A DNA stretch of 64,000 bases from Cordylochernes scorpioides (taxonomy: Eukaryota; Arthropoda; Arachnida; Pseudoscorpiones; Chernetidae), in the NCBI GenBank assembly GCA_030710605.1, contig CP092870.1, forward strand, positions 58,151,057-58,215,056. Reading direction: 5' to 3'. The notes beneath the pieces are model-generated. The model made no database searches, had not been told where the DNA came from, and was given only the letters and a program-made list of their open reading frames with translations. Below, piece after piece: positions 1-10,929 of this stretch. Position numbers and translations under genes: made by a program. Position 1 is the stretch's first letter, and every line of letters begins with the position of its first letter.

Positions 1-279
1 ACAGAAAATGTGAGAACGTTCTGTTAGAATATCTCGAAAACAAAAAACAATACATATAAACGAGTTCACTGACATTTATTGATGCAGTGATTATAATCAA
101 TGATTACAATGAAGGGCTATATTATCTATATATATATATATAAATCACTTTCAAATTTTAACGTAACGTTCCATTCTCAATCCCGTAGGGCTTTAGATCG
201 GCTAAAACATTTTTATCTTTATAAGTGAATATTAACTTTACTGTACTGAATAGTTTAGTATAATGTTAATTTAACATAT

Positions 280-319
280 TACAATTTAGCCACAGCAACG
301 CGTGGCCGGGTTCGCTAGT
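280..319 (+). mobile_element. Helentron/Helitron-like 3' end fragment
   Basis: The stretch has a GC-rich ACGCGT palindrome followed by GGCCGGGTTCG and ends in CTAGT, the terminus style of Helentron-type rolling-circle elements. No replicase or helicase sequence is present, so only a non-autonomous 3' end can be claimed. The next element starts immediately afterwards. Confidence 0.4.
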
Positions 320-1009
320 ATATATATAAAAATGAATGTATGTGTGTGTGTCCTTTATGCCTGACCAAACCACTCATTGGAACGCCATGAAACTTTGGGA
401 AGTTATTTAGTATAGTACTGGGAAGGTTTTTGAAAAATAATTTCTTGAATATCTTGAATATCCTTAGAGTTATTTGCAGATTTGTAGATTTAACTCGAAA
501 GCAGCACCCCCATTGCGACGATGATAACAAGTTTTTTTATCTATAAGTTTTATTATCACTAAGTTTATTATCTTAAATATTATTTATCAAAAGTAAGATT
601 TTCTACCTATTAATTGCGCACAAGTCAAAGCTAGTTTTATCATTTATCTACAACATATATATTGGGAGAATAGATAAAATGATGATTTTGTAATGTAGAA
701 AATTAGGAAAGACAAAATTCAGGAAGACACGGCAATTTATTTGAGACAAGAATAATGATACAATTTCAAGGCAAAGATGCTATTCCTTTAACTTCCAATT
801 ACCGAGGGAACCAATTAATATTGATTTTATTCAACTTATCGAGTATTTTTCAAGGGACCGGGAAAAAATATTCACTTTATCGAGAGTTTCAAATTATCAA
901 AATATATCTTTTTTTTTTAATAAGTTTATAGAGAATTGTTTTAACAAATGTTCGTTAGACAAACATTTACTCGGGTAAAACCCGGGCGAAGCCGGGTACA
1001 TCCGCTAGT
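320..1009 (+). mobile_element. Non-autonomous Helentron-like element
   Basis: It begins directly after the preceding CTAGT with an AT-rich leader (TATATATAAAAATGAATG), which is common at starts of these elements. It ends with two hairpins followed by CTAGT: a 7-bp stem near 944-966 and an ACCCGG/CCGGGT stem around a GCGAA loop at 979-998. No coding capacity is seen. A TRIM-family LTR fragment appears to lie inside it at 694-760. The start is inferred from abutment, so the left boundary is uncertain. Confidence 0.4.
694..760 (-). mobile_element. TRIM-family LTR fragment
   Basis: The first ~60 bp match the outer ends of the LTR copies at 2482 and 4590 (shared words AAATTAGGAAAGACAAA and CAATTTATT), in the same orientation as the 2482 copy. 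Similarity fades after ~760, so this is a truncated remnant. Confidence 0.4.
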
Positions 1010-1375
1010 AACATATATATATTGCATGTTTATATACTACCCAAGATTTAAGTAAATATATTTCGTGATAAACTCAAAAACTACTGAACTAAAATTAGTA
1101 AATTTGATGAGGCTCTGCTATGCCATTTTTGGGATGTTCGATGTCTCAATGTTCCCAGTTAGAGGACAATCTACCTGAAGAATGTTCCCAATTTAGGGGC
1201 GTCGGCCATCTAGGCAGTAGAGACCAGTGCCATGTCACAATTAGAGGAGATGGCATTATAGCTCCTGACGTAAATTAGCCGTGCTGACAATCATGGCAGC
1301 GTTCATTGGACTCCGCCTGTCCTTTTGACCTTGCTTGGGTTATATCGATTACTTCTTGTTGGTCTGGAGGCAGGT
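1010..1375. other. Unassigned spacer
   Basis: Moderately GC-balanced sequence with no recognised coding, RNA or repeat signal. It leads into degenerate copies of the 28-bp minisatellite. Confidence 0.4.
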
Positions 1376-2185
1376 TCTTGGTTTCTGCTGGGGTTCTTGG
1401 TTTCCTTGGTATCTGCTCGGATTCTTGGTGTCTGCCTTTGTTCTTGGTTCCCTATGTGTCAGCTCAGATTTTCTGGTTACACATATGCCCGCTCTGGTTT
1501 CTGCTTCCCTGTGTGTCCAGCCGGGTTTCTGGTTCCCCGTGTGTTCAGCCGGGTTTCTGGTTCCCCGTGTGTCCACCAGGATTTCTGGTTCCCCGTGTGT
1601 CCAACCGGGTTTCTGGTTCCCCGTGTGTCCACCAGGATTTCTGGTCCCCCGTGTGTCCACCAGGATTTCTGGTTTCCCGTGTGTCCAACCGGGTTTCTGG
1701 TTCCCCGTGTGTCCAGCCGGGTTTCTGGCTCCCCGTGTGTCTAGCCGGGTTTCTGGTTCCCTGCGTGTCCAACCGGGTTTCTGGTTCCCCGTGTGTCTAG
1801 CCGGGTTTCTGGTTCCCTGTGTGTCCAACCGGGTTTCTGGTTCCCCGTGTGTCTAGCCGGGTTTCTGGTTCCCTGTGTGTCCAGCCGGGTTTCTGGTTCC
1901 CCGTGTGTCCAGCCGGGTTTCTGGTTCCCTGTGTGTCCAGCCGGGTTTCTGATTCCCCGTGTGTCCAACCGGGTTTCTAGTTCCCCGTTGTCTAGCCGGG
2001 TTTCTGGTTCCCTGTGTGTCCAGCCGGGTTTCTGGCTCCCTAGGTGATTCATCCGGGGTTCTGGTTTTCAGTGTGTCCACCAGGGTTTCTCCTTCATAGT
2101 GTATCCGCCCGGGTTTCTAGTTCCCCGTGTGTCCAGCCGGGTTTTTGGTTCCCAGTGTGTTCAACCAGGTTTCTATATTTCCATG
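1376..2185. repeat. 28-bp GC-rich minisatellite
   Basis: Tandem units of about 28 bp containing CCAGCCGGGTTTCTGGTTCC and GTGTGT. The core at ~1500-2050 is regular (about 20 units) with T/C and AGCC/AACC variants; the left ~120 bp and right ~130 bp are degenerate. Long reading frames across it on both strands arise only because units repeat without stops, so I do not call them genes. It abuts the internal end of a TRIM-family fragment at 2205. Confidence 0.9.
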
Positions 2186-2204
2186 TCCAGACATTCTTGC
2201 TACT

Positions 2205-2643
2205 GACATGGATCTGACGTGTTTCTGTCAAGTATTCCCTCGGAGTCTTGGAAGTTTGTCCCTAGTACTTTAACGTCTCTCTTATTGCGGCGTAAAGAGC
2301 GGTTTTGTCGTCATATCGTCTATAGGGAAATCGTCATCTTGGAAGGAAGTCTTGGCTTTGACACGGCAGTGGAATCCTGGAGTCAGTCGCGGAAAAATGT
2401 AGACCACAGAACCAATACCACAAGGTCTTCTCGGTGATATTCAGTTTGTCTTCCCTAATCTACCCAGCATCTCCACCAAAATGTCACGCATAAAATTAGG
2501 AAAGACAAACTTCATTATGACACAGCAATTTATTCGAGGCAAAAACAAAATAACCTATTTAAAAAAGCAGAGAGACAATAAAGGAAGTTTACGGAGTATC
2601 AAAATTAATAATCTATTCGTATATTAACAAATATTCTATTACA
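2205..2643 (-). mobile_element. TRIM-family LTR element, 5' part
   Basis: Read on the minus strand: an LTR (2643 to 2482, TG...CA), three bases, then a primer-binding-like site at 2478-2462 (TGGTGGAGATGCTGGG), then internal sequence matching the complete TRIM at 4415-4939 down to the word CTGACATGGATCTGACGTG. The internal part is longer here (about 100 extra bases). The second LTR is not found next to it; the 28-bp minisatellite lies there instead. Confidence 0.6.
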
Positions 2644-3060
2644 ATTTAACCAACATAAAAGAGTTGCGAACAAAATCCAAAATGGCAGGCATATATCCGA
2701 AGAATATATCTCGCAACATGTCCCGAGCAACAGACTTGCCAATATATTATCAATACAAAAGAGCTGCGAGCAAGATCCAAATACATGCATATATCCGAAG
2801 TGCTCTTGCACACCTACCCCTAGTAACAGTCTAGTATCAGCAATAAAAAATATCTACGAGCAAGATTTAAATACATCCGAAGTATATGCATGTATTAGCA
2901 CCCATGCCCCTAGCAACAGACTTGCCAAAATATCAGCAATATAAAAGAGCTGCGAGCAAGGTTCTATCCTGCTTATATCCGAAGTGTTCTTGCAACATAC
3001 CCCTATCAAAGAGCTAACCAATATATCAGCAAAATACAAATAACTTGAGGCGACAGTTCA
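2644..3060. repeat. Degenerate ~95-102-bp tandem repeat
   Basis: About four diverged units, marked by AAAAGAGCTGCGAGCAAG near 2655, 2757, 2848 and 2943 and by the word ATATCCGAAG. The open frames here are repeat artefacts. Confidence 0.6.
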
Positions 3061-3857
3061 CTGCGTGACAATCCCATAAACTCCATAGCAACATACTCAT
3101 TAATATATCACAGAATTGAGAAAACCCATCAGTATTCTTCTTCAACTCTCAAAGGCAGAGAACAAATTTCCTAACAAACTAGATACATACTCTTAATATC
3201 AACTTAATGAAGTAATTTTAAAAAAACTTAATAATACATTTAGTTCAAGGTCTCATTCCCCAATAATAGGTTATCTATAACATCACAGCTTCAACAAGGT
3301 GTGATTTATGGGTATAGAGAGGCCTAGAGGGGCAATAATTTAGCACATGGCATAAGAATGGATTGGGCGATAAATTGAGGCCTTATACTGTAATTTAATG
3401 GTAGTTTGTGGTGATTGAAAATAGATCAAGTCCCAAGGTTGATACTATCTAGATATTTTTACTGTAATTGATGCTTTTAACTATCGTTTAACTTGGTTGT
3501 GAAATAGTTAGTAGCAGGTGTGTGATAATTAGCTCTTAACTAGTATAAATATTTTAGTTGAATAAAGAGGAATATGGAATTGTTGAAGGCATTCTTTGTA
3601 AAGTTTTTAATTTAAAGAATTTTCTCATATTACAAATTATATATACACTCATAGACAAATGTACGCATGTATGATCAAATGCAAATTTTATTTTGAATAG
3701 CACAAATATCAACTGATAAGACAGTAAGTATATAGTGCAAGGCTCTAATGACAGTTTTGTAGGTCGTACACAGGAATATTGGTGCCAACTTGTATGAAAT
3801 TCACTTGAGAAGAAGTTATGAACATATGTGTATGAATACAAGCAAACTAGCTTTTAT
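3061..3857. other. Unassigned AT-rich spacer
   Basis: No coding or RNA signal recognised. The sequence is AT-rich with no clear repeat structure. Confidence 0.4.
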
Positions 3858-3932
3858 AAGGTTATCCCAAAAGTTCGTAAACATATTATGATTTATATTT
3901 TGCAAGTGTTTATGAACTTTTGTGACAACCTT
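3858..3932 (+). mobile_element. Mariner-like MITE, ~75 bp
   Basis: The two ends are inverted copies: AAGGTTATCCCAAAAGTTCG at the left and the reverse complement of AAGGTTGTCACAAAAGTTCA at the right, flanked on both sides by TA. The terminal motif and TA duplication are those of Tc1/mariner elements. It has no coding space, so it would depend on a transposase in trans. Confidence 0.6.
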
Positions 3933-4090
3933 GTAATTCTGAAAATTGCCCCACCTGCTGATTGGTCACCCTTGATATAGAACATCAGAGATTAAATCAT
4001 TCTTCTATAAGAATTCTGTTATAATTTTACCAAGATTACCAATGTTACTTAGGTTGTCCCAAAAGTTGGTAAACATATTATGATTTTTTT
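3933..4090 (-). repeat. Inverted partial unit of the MITE-derived tandem repeat
   Basis: Reverse complement of most of the unit found tandemly at 5944-6651 (words TTGATATAGAACATCAGAG and GATTAAATCATTCTTC), ending in another GGTTGTCCCAAAAGTT terminus near 4052. Confidence 0.6.
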
Positions 4091-4127
4091 TAACGTTGAC
4101 GTTATGTGGCGCTGAGTTTGTTGTTGA

Positions 4128-4250
4128 CACATTAATATGTTATAATACCTTGATAAAGGTTGGCGTTCAGCCAACTGAAATATTGATAGAATAAATCATA
4201 TTTTGATCCAATATATACCTTTCTAATTAAAGATGTATTTATGGGTTGCT
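4128..4250 (+). other. Retroelement 3'-end-like fragment with hairpin cassette
   Basis: Contains CTTGATAAAGGTTGGC, a short loop, GCCAACTGAAATATTG and a following AATAAA. The part from 4205 (CCAATATATACC to GTATTTATGGGTTGCTC) recurs at 39177-39230. The arrangement resembles the degenerate hammerhead-like cassettes of Penelope-type elements, but family membership is inference. Confidence 0.3.
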
Positions 4251-4414
4251 CTATTTTCAAAAAAAAAAAAATTATATATTTCACAATAACACACAAATAT
4301 CAGACATTACAAAAGTAAGGTTAAAGACCATGACTCTCTAACTTTAGCTTTGTCGGTCGTTTATAGGAAAATTGGTGTCGATTTGAATGAAAACCTTTCA
4401 CTTATAGAAGATAT

Positions 4415-4939
4415 TGTAACAAAGTATTTATTATTTTATTAGCAGAGTATTATTTTTTTATGTTTATATTTTGCTAATCTGTAAACTTCCCTCTTTGCTT
4501 ATCTTTTGTTTATCACTCATAGTTTGTTCTTGCCTGAAATAAATTGTTGTCTCCTCCTGAAGTTGGTCTTCCCTAATTTTCCAAGTGACATTTTGGTGGA
4601 GATGCTGGGTAAATTTGGCTCTTCACGCCGCAAGAAAAAGGACACAAAGCTACTAGGGACAAAGTTCCAAGACTTCGATGGAATCCTTGGCAGAAGCACG
4701 TCAGATCCATGTCAGTAACTACAATAATTGCAAGCTGTGGGTCACAGCTCCCATAGGGAAGGAGCTATGCAGCAAAGTATTTTTTATTTTATTAACAGAG
4801 TGGTCTTTTTTATGTTTATATTTTGCTGTAAACTTCCCTCTTTTGCTTATTTTTTGTTTATCATTCATAGTTTGTTCTTGCCAGAAAATAAATTGTTGTC
4901 TCTTCTCGAAGTCGGTCTTCCCTAATTTTCCACGTGGCA
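4415..4939 (+). mobile_element. TRIM: miniature LTR retrotransposon, 525 bp
   Basis: LTR 4415-4590 (TGTAAC...GTGACA) and LTR 4768-4939 (TGCAGC...GTGGCA) are related direct repeats. After the first LTR come TTT and a primer-binding-like site at 4594 (TGGTGGAGATGCTGGG). Before the second LTR is a purine-rich tract (AGGGAAGGAG). The flanks carry ATAT at 4411-4414 and 4940-4943 as a 4-bp target duplication. The ~177-bp interior includes a short frame from an ATG at 4602 but is far too small for gag or pol. A non-autonomous element mobilised in trans is the best reading. Confidence 0.7.
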
Positions 4940-5106
4940 ATATTAAAACCAGCTACTACAAAAGATTAAGGATTTAATTTATTTCTATAACTATGGTTTG
5001 GTTGTGCTGTTACCATGGCAAAAATGTTAGCAAAGAAACAGCGATAGAAATATTTATTATCGTAAAGATAGAGGCTGCCTGGCCGACATTCATAGCTCTT
5101 CAAATT

Positions 5107-5623
5107 AAAGACACTTCAGCCAGTAAATTTGTGAGTTAAATATATATATATATATTTTTTGACTCGTGCTTTATATGTTGTACAAAATTTGAAATACCGC
5201 GTGAGAACGCCCTTGCAGCCTTAGTATAATTTCTAACGCTTTGCCTAATTATGAAAAAAGGCATCTCCTTATCTTGCAACTGAAAGTTGCTGGTGGCTTG
5301 CGCCATCTATCGGAATAAATATAAACTATTCTCGTTGATTTTTAATTATTCCAGAATTGGCCAAATACCCATTCTTGGTTAATCAAGAAAAGCTAACCAC
5401 GGAAGGGCTGTTGGCCTTCATCACTTTCAGTTGCACTCTCAGTTGCAAGATAAGGAGATGCCTTTTTTTCATAATTATGCACCTTATCCCAGTACAATAT
5501 CACATTTGTACTATTTTTTCGCTTTGCCTAATGTTTTAATTTTTGTTCGCTCCTGACGAAGACAAAAAGATTTTTGTCGAAATGTCGAGATAATAAAAAG
5601 ATTTACTGGCCGAAGTGTCTTTT
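5107..5623. mobile_element. Foldback/TIR element, ~517 bp
   Basis: Ends are inverted repeats of about 22 bp (AAAGACACTTC then GCCAGTAAAT). An inner pair of inverted arms lies at 5243-5290 and 5424-5484 (GGCATCTCCTTATCTTGCAA and its complement). The right end also holds a CTGACGA-hairpin-GAAA cassette at 5553-5590. No transposase is encoded and no target duplication is clear. The class is unknown. Confidence 0.5.
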
Positions 5624-5943
5624 TTTTTTTTTAAGAGAAATATTGATGTTATATGGGATGTATTTGACATAAGAAAGACTGAAGCTATGTAAATACGGTA
5701 GGATAAACTTCCAGAAGGGCGGATGTTGGCATGTGAGGAACGCGATATGAGGCAACATATCTATTCAGGGTCACCATCACATACCCAGCCAAACCTTGGA
5801 TTAGCTTTTGTCGTCTTCCACGCAACCTATCTGAGACCCTTTCAAAATTATGAAATTCCACATTTTCTGAAGGCTTTGGTGACCATTTTTTCCTTTTGTT
5901 ATAAATCTCTCTATAGAACAGATTCGAAATTTATCAAATTTTT

Positions 5944-6651
5944 ACAAGGTTGTCACAAAAGTTCGTAAAAATGATTGTGATTTTATATTTTGCAAGTGTA
6001 ACTTGGTAACCTTGGTAAAATTTTAAAAGAATTCTTATAGAAGAATGATTTAATCTCTGATGTTCTATATCAAGGGTGGTCAATCAGCAGAAGGCCATAT
6101 TTCAGAATTACAAGGTTGTCCCAAAAGTTCGCAAACATGATTGTGATTTTATATTTTGCAAGTGTTTATGACAAGTTTCAAATGTAACTTGGTAACTTTG
6201 GTAAAATTAAAAATAAATTCTTATAGAAGAATGATTTAATCTCTGATGTTCTATATCAAGGGTGACCAATCAGCAGAAGGCCATATTTCAGAATTACAAG
6301 GTTGTCCCAAAAGTTCGCAAACATGATTGTGATTTTATATTTTGCAAGTGTTTATGACAAGTTGCAAATGTAACTTGGTAACTTTGGTAAAATTAAAAAA
6401 AAAAATCTTATAGAAGAATGATTTAATCTCTGATGTTCTATATCAAGGGTGGTCAATCAGCAGAAGGCCATATTTCAGAATTACAAGGTTGTCCCAAAAG
6501 TTCGTAAAAATGATTGAGATTTTATATTTTGCAAGTGTAACTTTGTAACCTTGGTTAAATTTTAAAAGAATTCTTATAGAAGAATGATTTAATCTCTAAT
6601 GTTCTATATCAAGGGTGGTCAATTAGCTGGTGGGCCAAGTTTCAGAATTAC
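5944..6651 (+). repeat. 166-187-bp tandem repeat built from a mariner-like MITE end
   Basis: Units start with ACAAGGTTGTC at 5944, 6110, 6296 and 6483, with the next start at 6650. Spacing is 166, 186, 187 and 167 bp. Each unit carries one mariner-like terminus plus a unique body with GATTTAATCTCTGATGTTC. The array runs into a MITE at 6652. Confidence 0.8.
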
Positions 6652-6725
6652 AAGGTTGTTCCAAATGTTCGTAAACACTTGCAGAATATAAATCATAATA
6701 TGTTTACGAACATTTGGGACAATTT
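6652..6725 (-). mobile_element. Mariner-like MITE, ~75 bp, inverted copy
   Basis: Same element as 3858-3932 in reverse orientation: AAGGTTGTTCCAAATGTTCG at the left and its complement ending CATTTGGGACAATTTT at the right. It closes the MITE-derived tandem array. Confidence 0.55.
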
Positions 6726-7849
6726 TATATGACAAACACATGGTGTAAGAAAGACACATTAGCACTCATGACATGCTGTATATTAGAAAGACACAGAAGT
6801 ATATAAAGAATTCATATCAAAGAATACGCTGTCTGTAAAAGACACATTAATATTAAGGACATGCAGTTTCTTAACAAAACACAGAAGTCTATAAATGAAT
6901 ATCTCAAAAACCATACAGTCTAATAACGATAAAACAGACGAAAAGTAATGAAATACCAAGAAAATGGATTGGACAAATATCATCAATGTTTAGTTAATTT
7001 CTGTTTCACTAGATGGTGCTCTGACATCTAAAAAGCACATGTGCTCCTAGTCAGGATATGCCTTTTTTATTTCTAACATACCTATCTTTTGACTAATTGA
7101 CCAAATAGGTATGGCCTTATAGTCTTCCATAATAGCCGTACCAAGCAGATTACCCGGGCTGACATCTAAGTTTTCTTGGTTATATTTACAATGTCAACTC
7201 CGCCTTTGCCGGTCCCAAACCCGGATGAAAAAGGAGGAGGGGGAGCAGTAACAAGTCAGAGGCGGCCATTTCTTTTGGAGCTAAGTCAGTGGCCTGCCAC
7301 TGAGTAGTGCTTCCAGTCTTAATGACAAAAGCAGACGCATTCTACATCACCCAGTGTGGAGATAAGAAAGAAGAAGAAGATTCACAATGTCAGTGGAAGT
7401 TCAATTACTGATTTTGACAGATTTATTTCTTGGGAGATTTTCTAGAGACTTAGGTTGGTGATCCCTAGGAGGTTTGAAGTCAATAGTCAAATAAATAGAA
7501 AGTAACATCATAAATTTCCTAGCAATCATTATACAGCCTCCGGTTCCAGAGAAAAGGAAAGAACAACGGAAAGCAATCTAAGTCAGCCATGTATTCCCCC
7601 ATTACAGAAAGAGGCTATAACATACTTCCTGGATCCACCCACAAACCGCCTGCCCGACCACGGCCTGGAATATTGACGCTGCCCATTAATCATCATAATG
7701 TTAACCTAGTAGCTTCTACTCAACTCATTTCTCTTTTTTTTTTATCTTTAACTACAATTTAACTTTTCTTTACAACCTATTTTTTAGGAATCCGTTTTGT
7801 ACCTATTTAAACGTAAGACAATAACGCACCATCAATATACAACAAAAAG
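6726..7849. other. Spacer with dispersed repeat fragments
   Basis: No gene recognised. The stretch 6955-7070 (ATGTTTAGTT...GCACATGTGCTCCT) recurs at 16190-16310, and 7205-7250 (GGAGGAGGGGGAGCAGTAAC) has a near match at 23175-23220. The rest is unassigned. Confidence 0.45.
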
Positions 7850-9192
7850 CTTTATTGACACCTTTAAGTCTTAAATAGATTCTCCAATAACAGAAATGTT
7901 GGGTACATACAGTAATCAACAACAATAAAAAGCTTTATTAAGACCTTTTAGTCTTATAGTGATTCTCCAAGCACAGAAATGTAGGATAGATACAGTAAAC
8001 AACAACAACAAAAAGCTTTATTAATACCTTTCAGTCTTTTACAGATTCTCCAAGCACAGAAATGTAGGGTACATACAGGAATAACAGTAATAGTACCAGT
8101 AAACAACAACAAAAAAAGCTTTATTAATACCTTTCAGTCTTTTACAGATTCTCCAAACACAGAAATGTAGGGTACATACAGGAATAACAGTAATAGTACC
8201 AGTAATCAACAACAACAAAAAGCTTTATTAATACCTTTCAGTCTTATACAGATTCTCCAAGCACAGAAATGTAGGGTACATACAGGAATAACAGTAATAG
8301 CACCAGTAATCAACAACAAAAAGCTTTATTAAGACCTTTCATTCTTATACAGATTCTCCAAGCACAGAAATGTAGGGTACATACAGGAATAACAGTAATA
8401 GTACCAGTAATCAACAACAACAAAAAGCTTTATTAAAATCTTTCAGTCTTTTACAGATTCTCCAAACACAGAAATGTAGGGTACATACAGGAATAACAGT
8501 AATAGTACCAGTAATCAACAACAACAAAAAGCTTTATTAAGACCTTTCAGTCTTATACAGATTCTCCAAGCACAGAAATGTAGGGTACATACAGGAATAA
8601 CAGTAATAGTACCAGTATTCAACAACAACAAAAAGCTTTATTAAGACCATTTAATCTTATACAGATTCTCCAAGCTCAAAAATGTAGGGTACATACAGAA
8701 ATAACAGTAATAATACCAGTAATCAACAACAACAAAAAGCTTTATTAAGACCTTTTAGTCTTATACAGATTCTCCAAACACAGAAATGTAGGATACATAC
8801 AGGAATCAACAACAACAAAAGCTTTATTAAGACAGTCTTATACAGATTCTCCAAGCACAGAAATGTAGGGTACATACAGAAATAACAGTAATACTACCAG
8901 TAATCAACAACAAAAACAAGCTATATTAAGACCTTTTAGTCTTATACAGATTCTCCAAGTACAGAAATGTAGGGTACATACAGGAATAACAGTAATAGCA
9001 CCAGTAATCAACAACAACAAGCTTTATTAAGACCTTTCAGTCTTATACAGATTCTCCAAGCACAGAAATGTAGAGTACATACCGAAATAACCGTGATAGT
9101 ACCAGTAATCAACAATAACAAAAAGCTTTATTAAGACCTTAATCTTATACAGATTATCCAAGCAGAAATGTAGGGTACATACAGGAATAACA
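7850..9192 (-). repeat. ~104-bp satellite, left half
   Basis: About 14 units, most ~104 bp and some ~80-85 bp. Read on the minus strand each unit contains AATCTGTATAAGAC, a short loop, GTCTTAATAAAGC and (TTG)n, then TACTGTTATTCCTGTATG. The stem-loop plus AATAAAG plus TTG tract resembles the 3' end of the LINE at 32064-36794. The array is interrupted by an LTR element at 9198 and resumes at 13085. Confidence 0.9.
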
Positions 9193-9197
9193 GTAAT
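9193..9197. repeat. Target-site duplication GTAAT (left) of BEL-like element
   Basis: GTAAT precedes the left LTR and is repeated at 13080-13084 after the right LTR. It derives from the satellite word CAGTAAT. Confidence 0.85.
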
Positions 9198-9511
9198 TGT
9201 TGAGATTACGCGAGGTCAAGATTGAAGGAACCTCCCCCCAACAAGTAAGACTCCGACCTGAAGTCTTGATATTGATTGGACTGCTTTGGGTGATCAAGCG
9301 AGGAAGGAAAATAACGAAGGCAGAAACCAGCGGCTACACGCGCAGAAGCTCTCGCTCTACTAAGAAACTCTTTATTTCAACAACACGGCTCAGTTATATA
9401 CAAAAGGGAAATTTACATAATAACAATTTATACACTCAATAGAAAAATCTACATCTCTAGTCATACACTCAAAAAAGGATATTTACATATTGTATGTTAC
9501 GACTTTTAACA
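9198..9511 (-). repeat. 3' LTR of BEL-like element
   Basis: 314 bp, TGTTGAGATT...TTTTAACA on the plus strand. The 217 bp from GGTGATCAAGCG onward match the other LTR with about one difference. The first ~95 bp differ at about a dozen positions, including a 2-bp indel. Confidence 0.85.
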
Positions 9512-9532
9512 TACCCCCACCTTTCTTTTTTT
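9512..9532 (-). promoter_or_regulatory. Polypurine tract of BEL-like element
   Basis: On the minus strand the sequence next to the 3' LTR is AAAGAAAGGTGGGGGTA, a purine-rich primer for plus-strand DNA synthesis. Confidence 0.7.
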
Positions 9533-9616
9533 GTAAAAAGAAAAAATCCGGCATACTGCGGCACCCTCTCCATACACACCACCGGAGGTTGCCCCTTAAG
9601 CGTCCATCTTCCTCTT

Positions 9617-10471
9617 CTAAAGAAATCGGAGGTAGTCCCAATCATTTTCCCTGATGGCCATCACCTGGAAATATCTCCTCACGTCGGCCAAAACTCCGTA
9701 CTTATTTTTCCGATATTTCATCCTTATTTCCGGGATTCTCCTCAGTAGAATGGGTCTCCTCTTCAAATACCGTCTTAAAGATAGTCCGCCGCGTCCTCGA
9801 CAGGAAGCGTCGCCAAATACTGGCCGTATAGGCGCAGCCCTGGACTCACTCTTAAACCAATCTTTTGGATCAATAATCCCTTCCTCCATCTTTGATTCAG
9901 TACCTTGTTCTGCATCCAGGTTTTCTTCCTCCACCTTTGAATCAGTACCCTGTTCTGCATCCAGCTTTTCCCCCACCGTCGAATCAGTACCTTGTTCTGC
10001 ATCTATATTTTTCGCTTCATTTCCATCATGATCATCAATCGATTCAGTTTCATCTGAAATCTTTACTTGGTCAGCGCCTTCAGCTATCGCTCTAGAATTG
10101 TTTACCGGTTCATAACCTTTAATTGCCGTCTCAGAATCCTTCACTCCGTCGCCCTTAGGCTCATCTTCAAAATCCTTTATTCCGTCGCCCTTAGGCTTAT
10201 CCTTAGAATCCTTTATTCCTTCGTCCTTAGGATTCGCTTCAGATTCCTTTACGCCTTCGCCCTTTGGCTCCTCTTCAGAATCCTTTACTCCGTCTTTGAG
10301 CTCAGCTTCAGAATCCTTTTCTTTAATATCATTCGCAGCACCTTTTTTGCCCTCATATTCAATATCTACCATAGAGGGAGCTGGACAAGCTTCCTTTAGC
10401 ATTCTAGCTTTAGCTAGAGTAGGCTTCACATCCGTAGCTCTAGCAGTTTTTACTGAATCCTCTTTTTCCAC
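9617..10471 (-). pseudogene. Gag C-terminal acidic repeats fused to truncated BEL/Pao-like RT
   Basis: The ~284-residue frame starts inside the gag frame, not at a real start (GTG at 10471). Residues ~45-115 are acidic repeats of about 14 residues of the type KDSEDEPKGDGV. Residues ~155-200 carry three copies of DAEQGTDSK-like repeats. From ~210 the sequence changes to the N-terminal RT region of BEL/Pao elements: RPVF.DAS, LSLRRYL, IPEIRMKYRKNKYGVLADV, then ENDWDYLRFL. The frame then meets TAG where the family has a tryptophan codon. The YxDD motif and everything later are absent. The join between gag and RT looks like an internal deletion. Family assignment rests on motif recognition only. 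Confidence 0.6.
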
Positions 10472-10929
10472 GCCTTCAATTTCATTTTCACGGACTCTTC
10501 CGGGCTTTTCGATAGAGACGTAGAAGTATTCTGAAGTTTGATAACTTTCTGATTATCGGCCTCTGAATTCGGAGAGGCACTAGACGCCCCTGGTGGAATT
10601 TGAGAAGACTTGACCTGAGCATCCCTATCCTGCTCACGCATTATGCGAATTCTAGTCTTTAAATAATATCTTTCCGTGATGTAGGGTTCACACTCCTCAA
10701 ACTCCCTATCTATTTCATCATCGGTAGCCTCAGCTTTGGCTAATAAAATGGCCTGGCATCGTTCATTCAATACCACCAGCTCCAAATAGAGAGCTTCCAA
10801 TCTATCAAATTTGGCATATATGCCACTTTTGTCAATAAGAGGATCCCTTAACTCTGTATTCATATCATTTACCACCTCGGTAAAAACGCCTCTTATCGCC
10901 TCTCTACGCCTTCTGCTAACATCCTCCAT
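10450..10929 (-). pseudogene. Gag-like N-terminal frame (DUF1759-like) of BEL-like element
   Basis: 159 residues from an ATG at 10929. The helical, charged N-terminus (KFDRLEALYLELVVLNERC, later EFEECEPYITERYYLKTRI) resembles the DUF1759 region at the start of Pao/BEL gag proteins, which build the particle. It ends at 10450 in VKMKLKAWKKRIQ. The next frame, 21 bases of overlap away, continues the acidic gag region, so a single-base frameshift near 10490 most likely split one longer gag. It lies downstream of two leader minisatellites. A non-BEL origin cannot be excluded. Confidence 0.5.

Noticed and set aside
1306-2080. Several long overlapping frames on both strands (60-173 residues)
   Set aside because: Products of a 28-bp repeat lacking stops; no start, domain or non-repeat extension.
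5293-5312. GCGCCATCTATCGG as a CTCF-type insulator site (also at 15075)
   Set aside because: Part of a dispersed repeat shared by both loci; similarity to the CTCF motif is weak.
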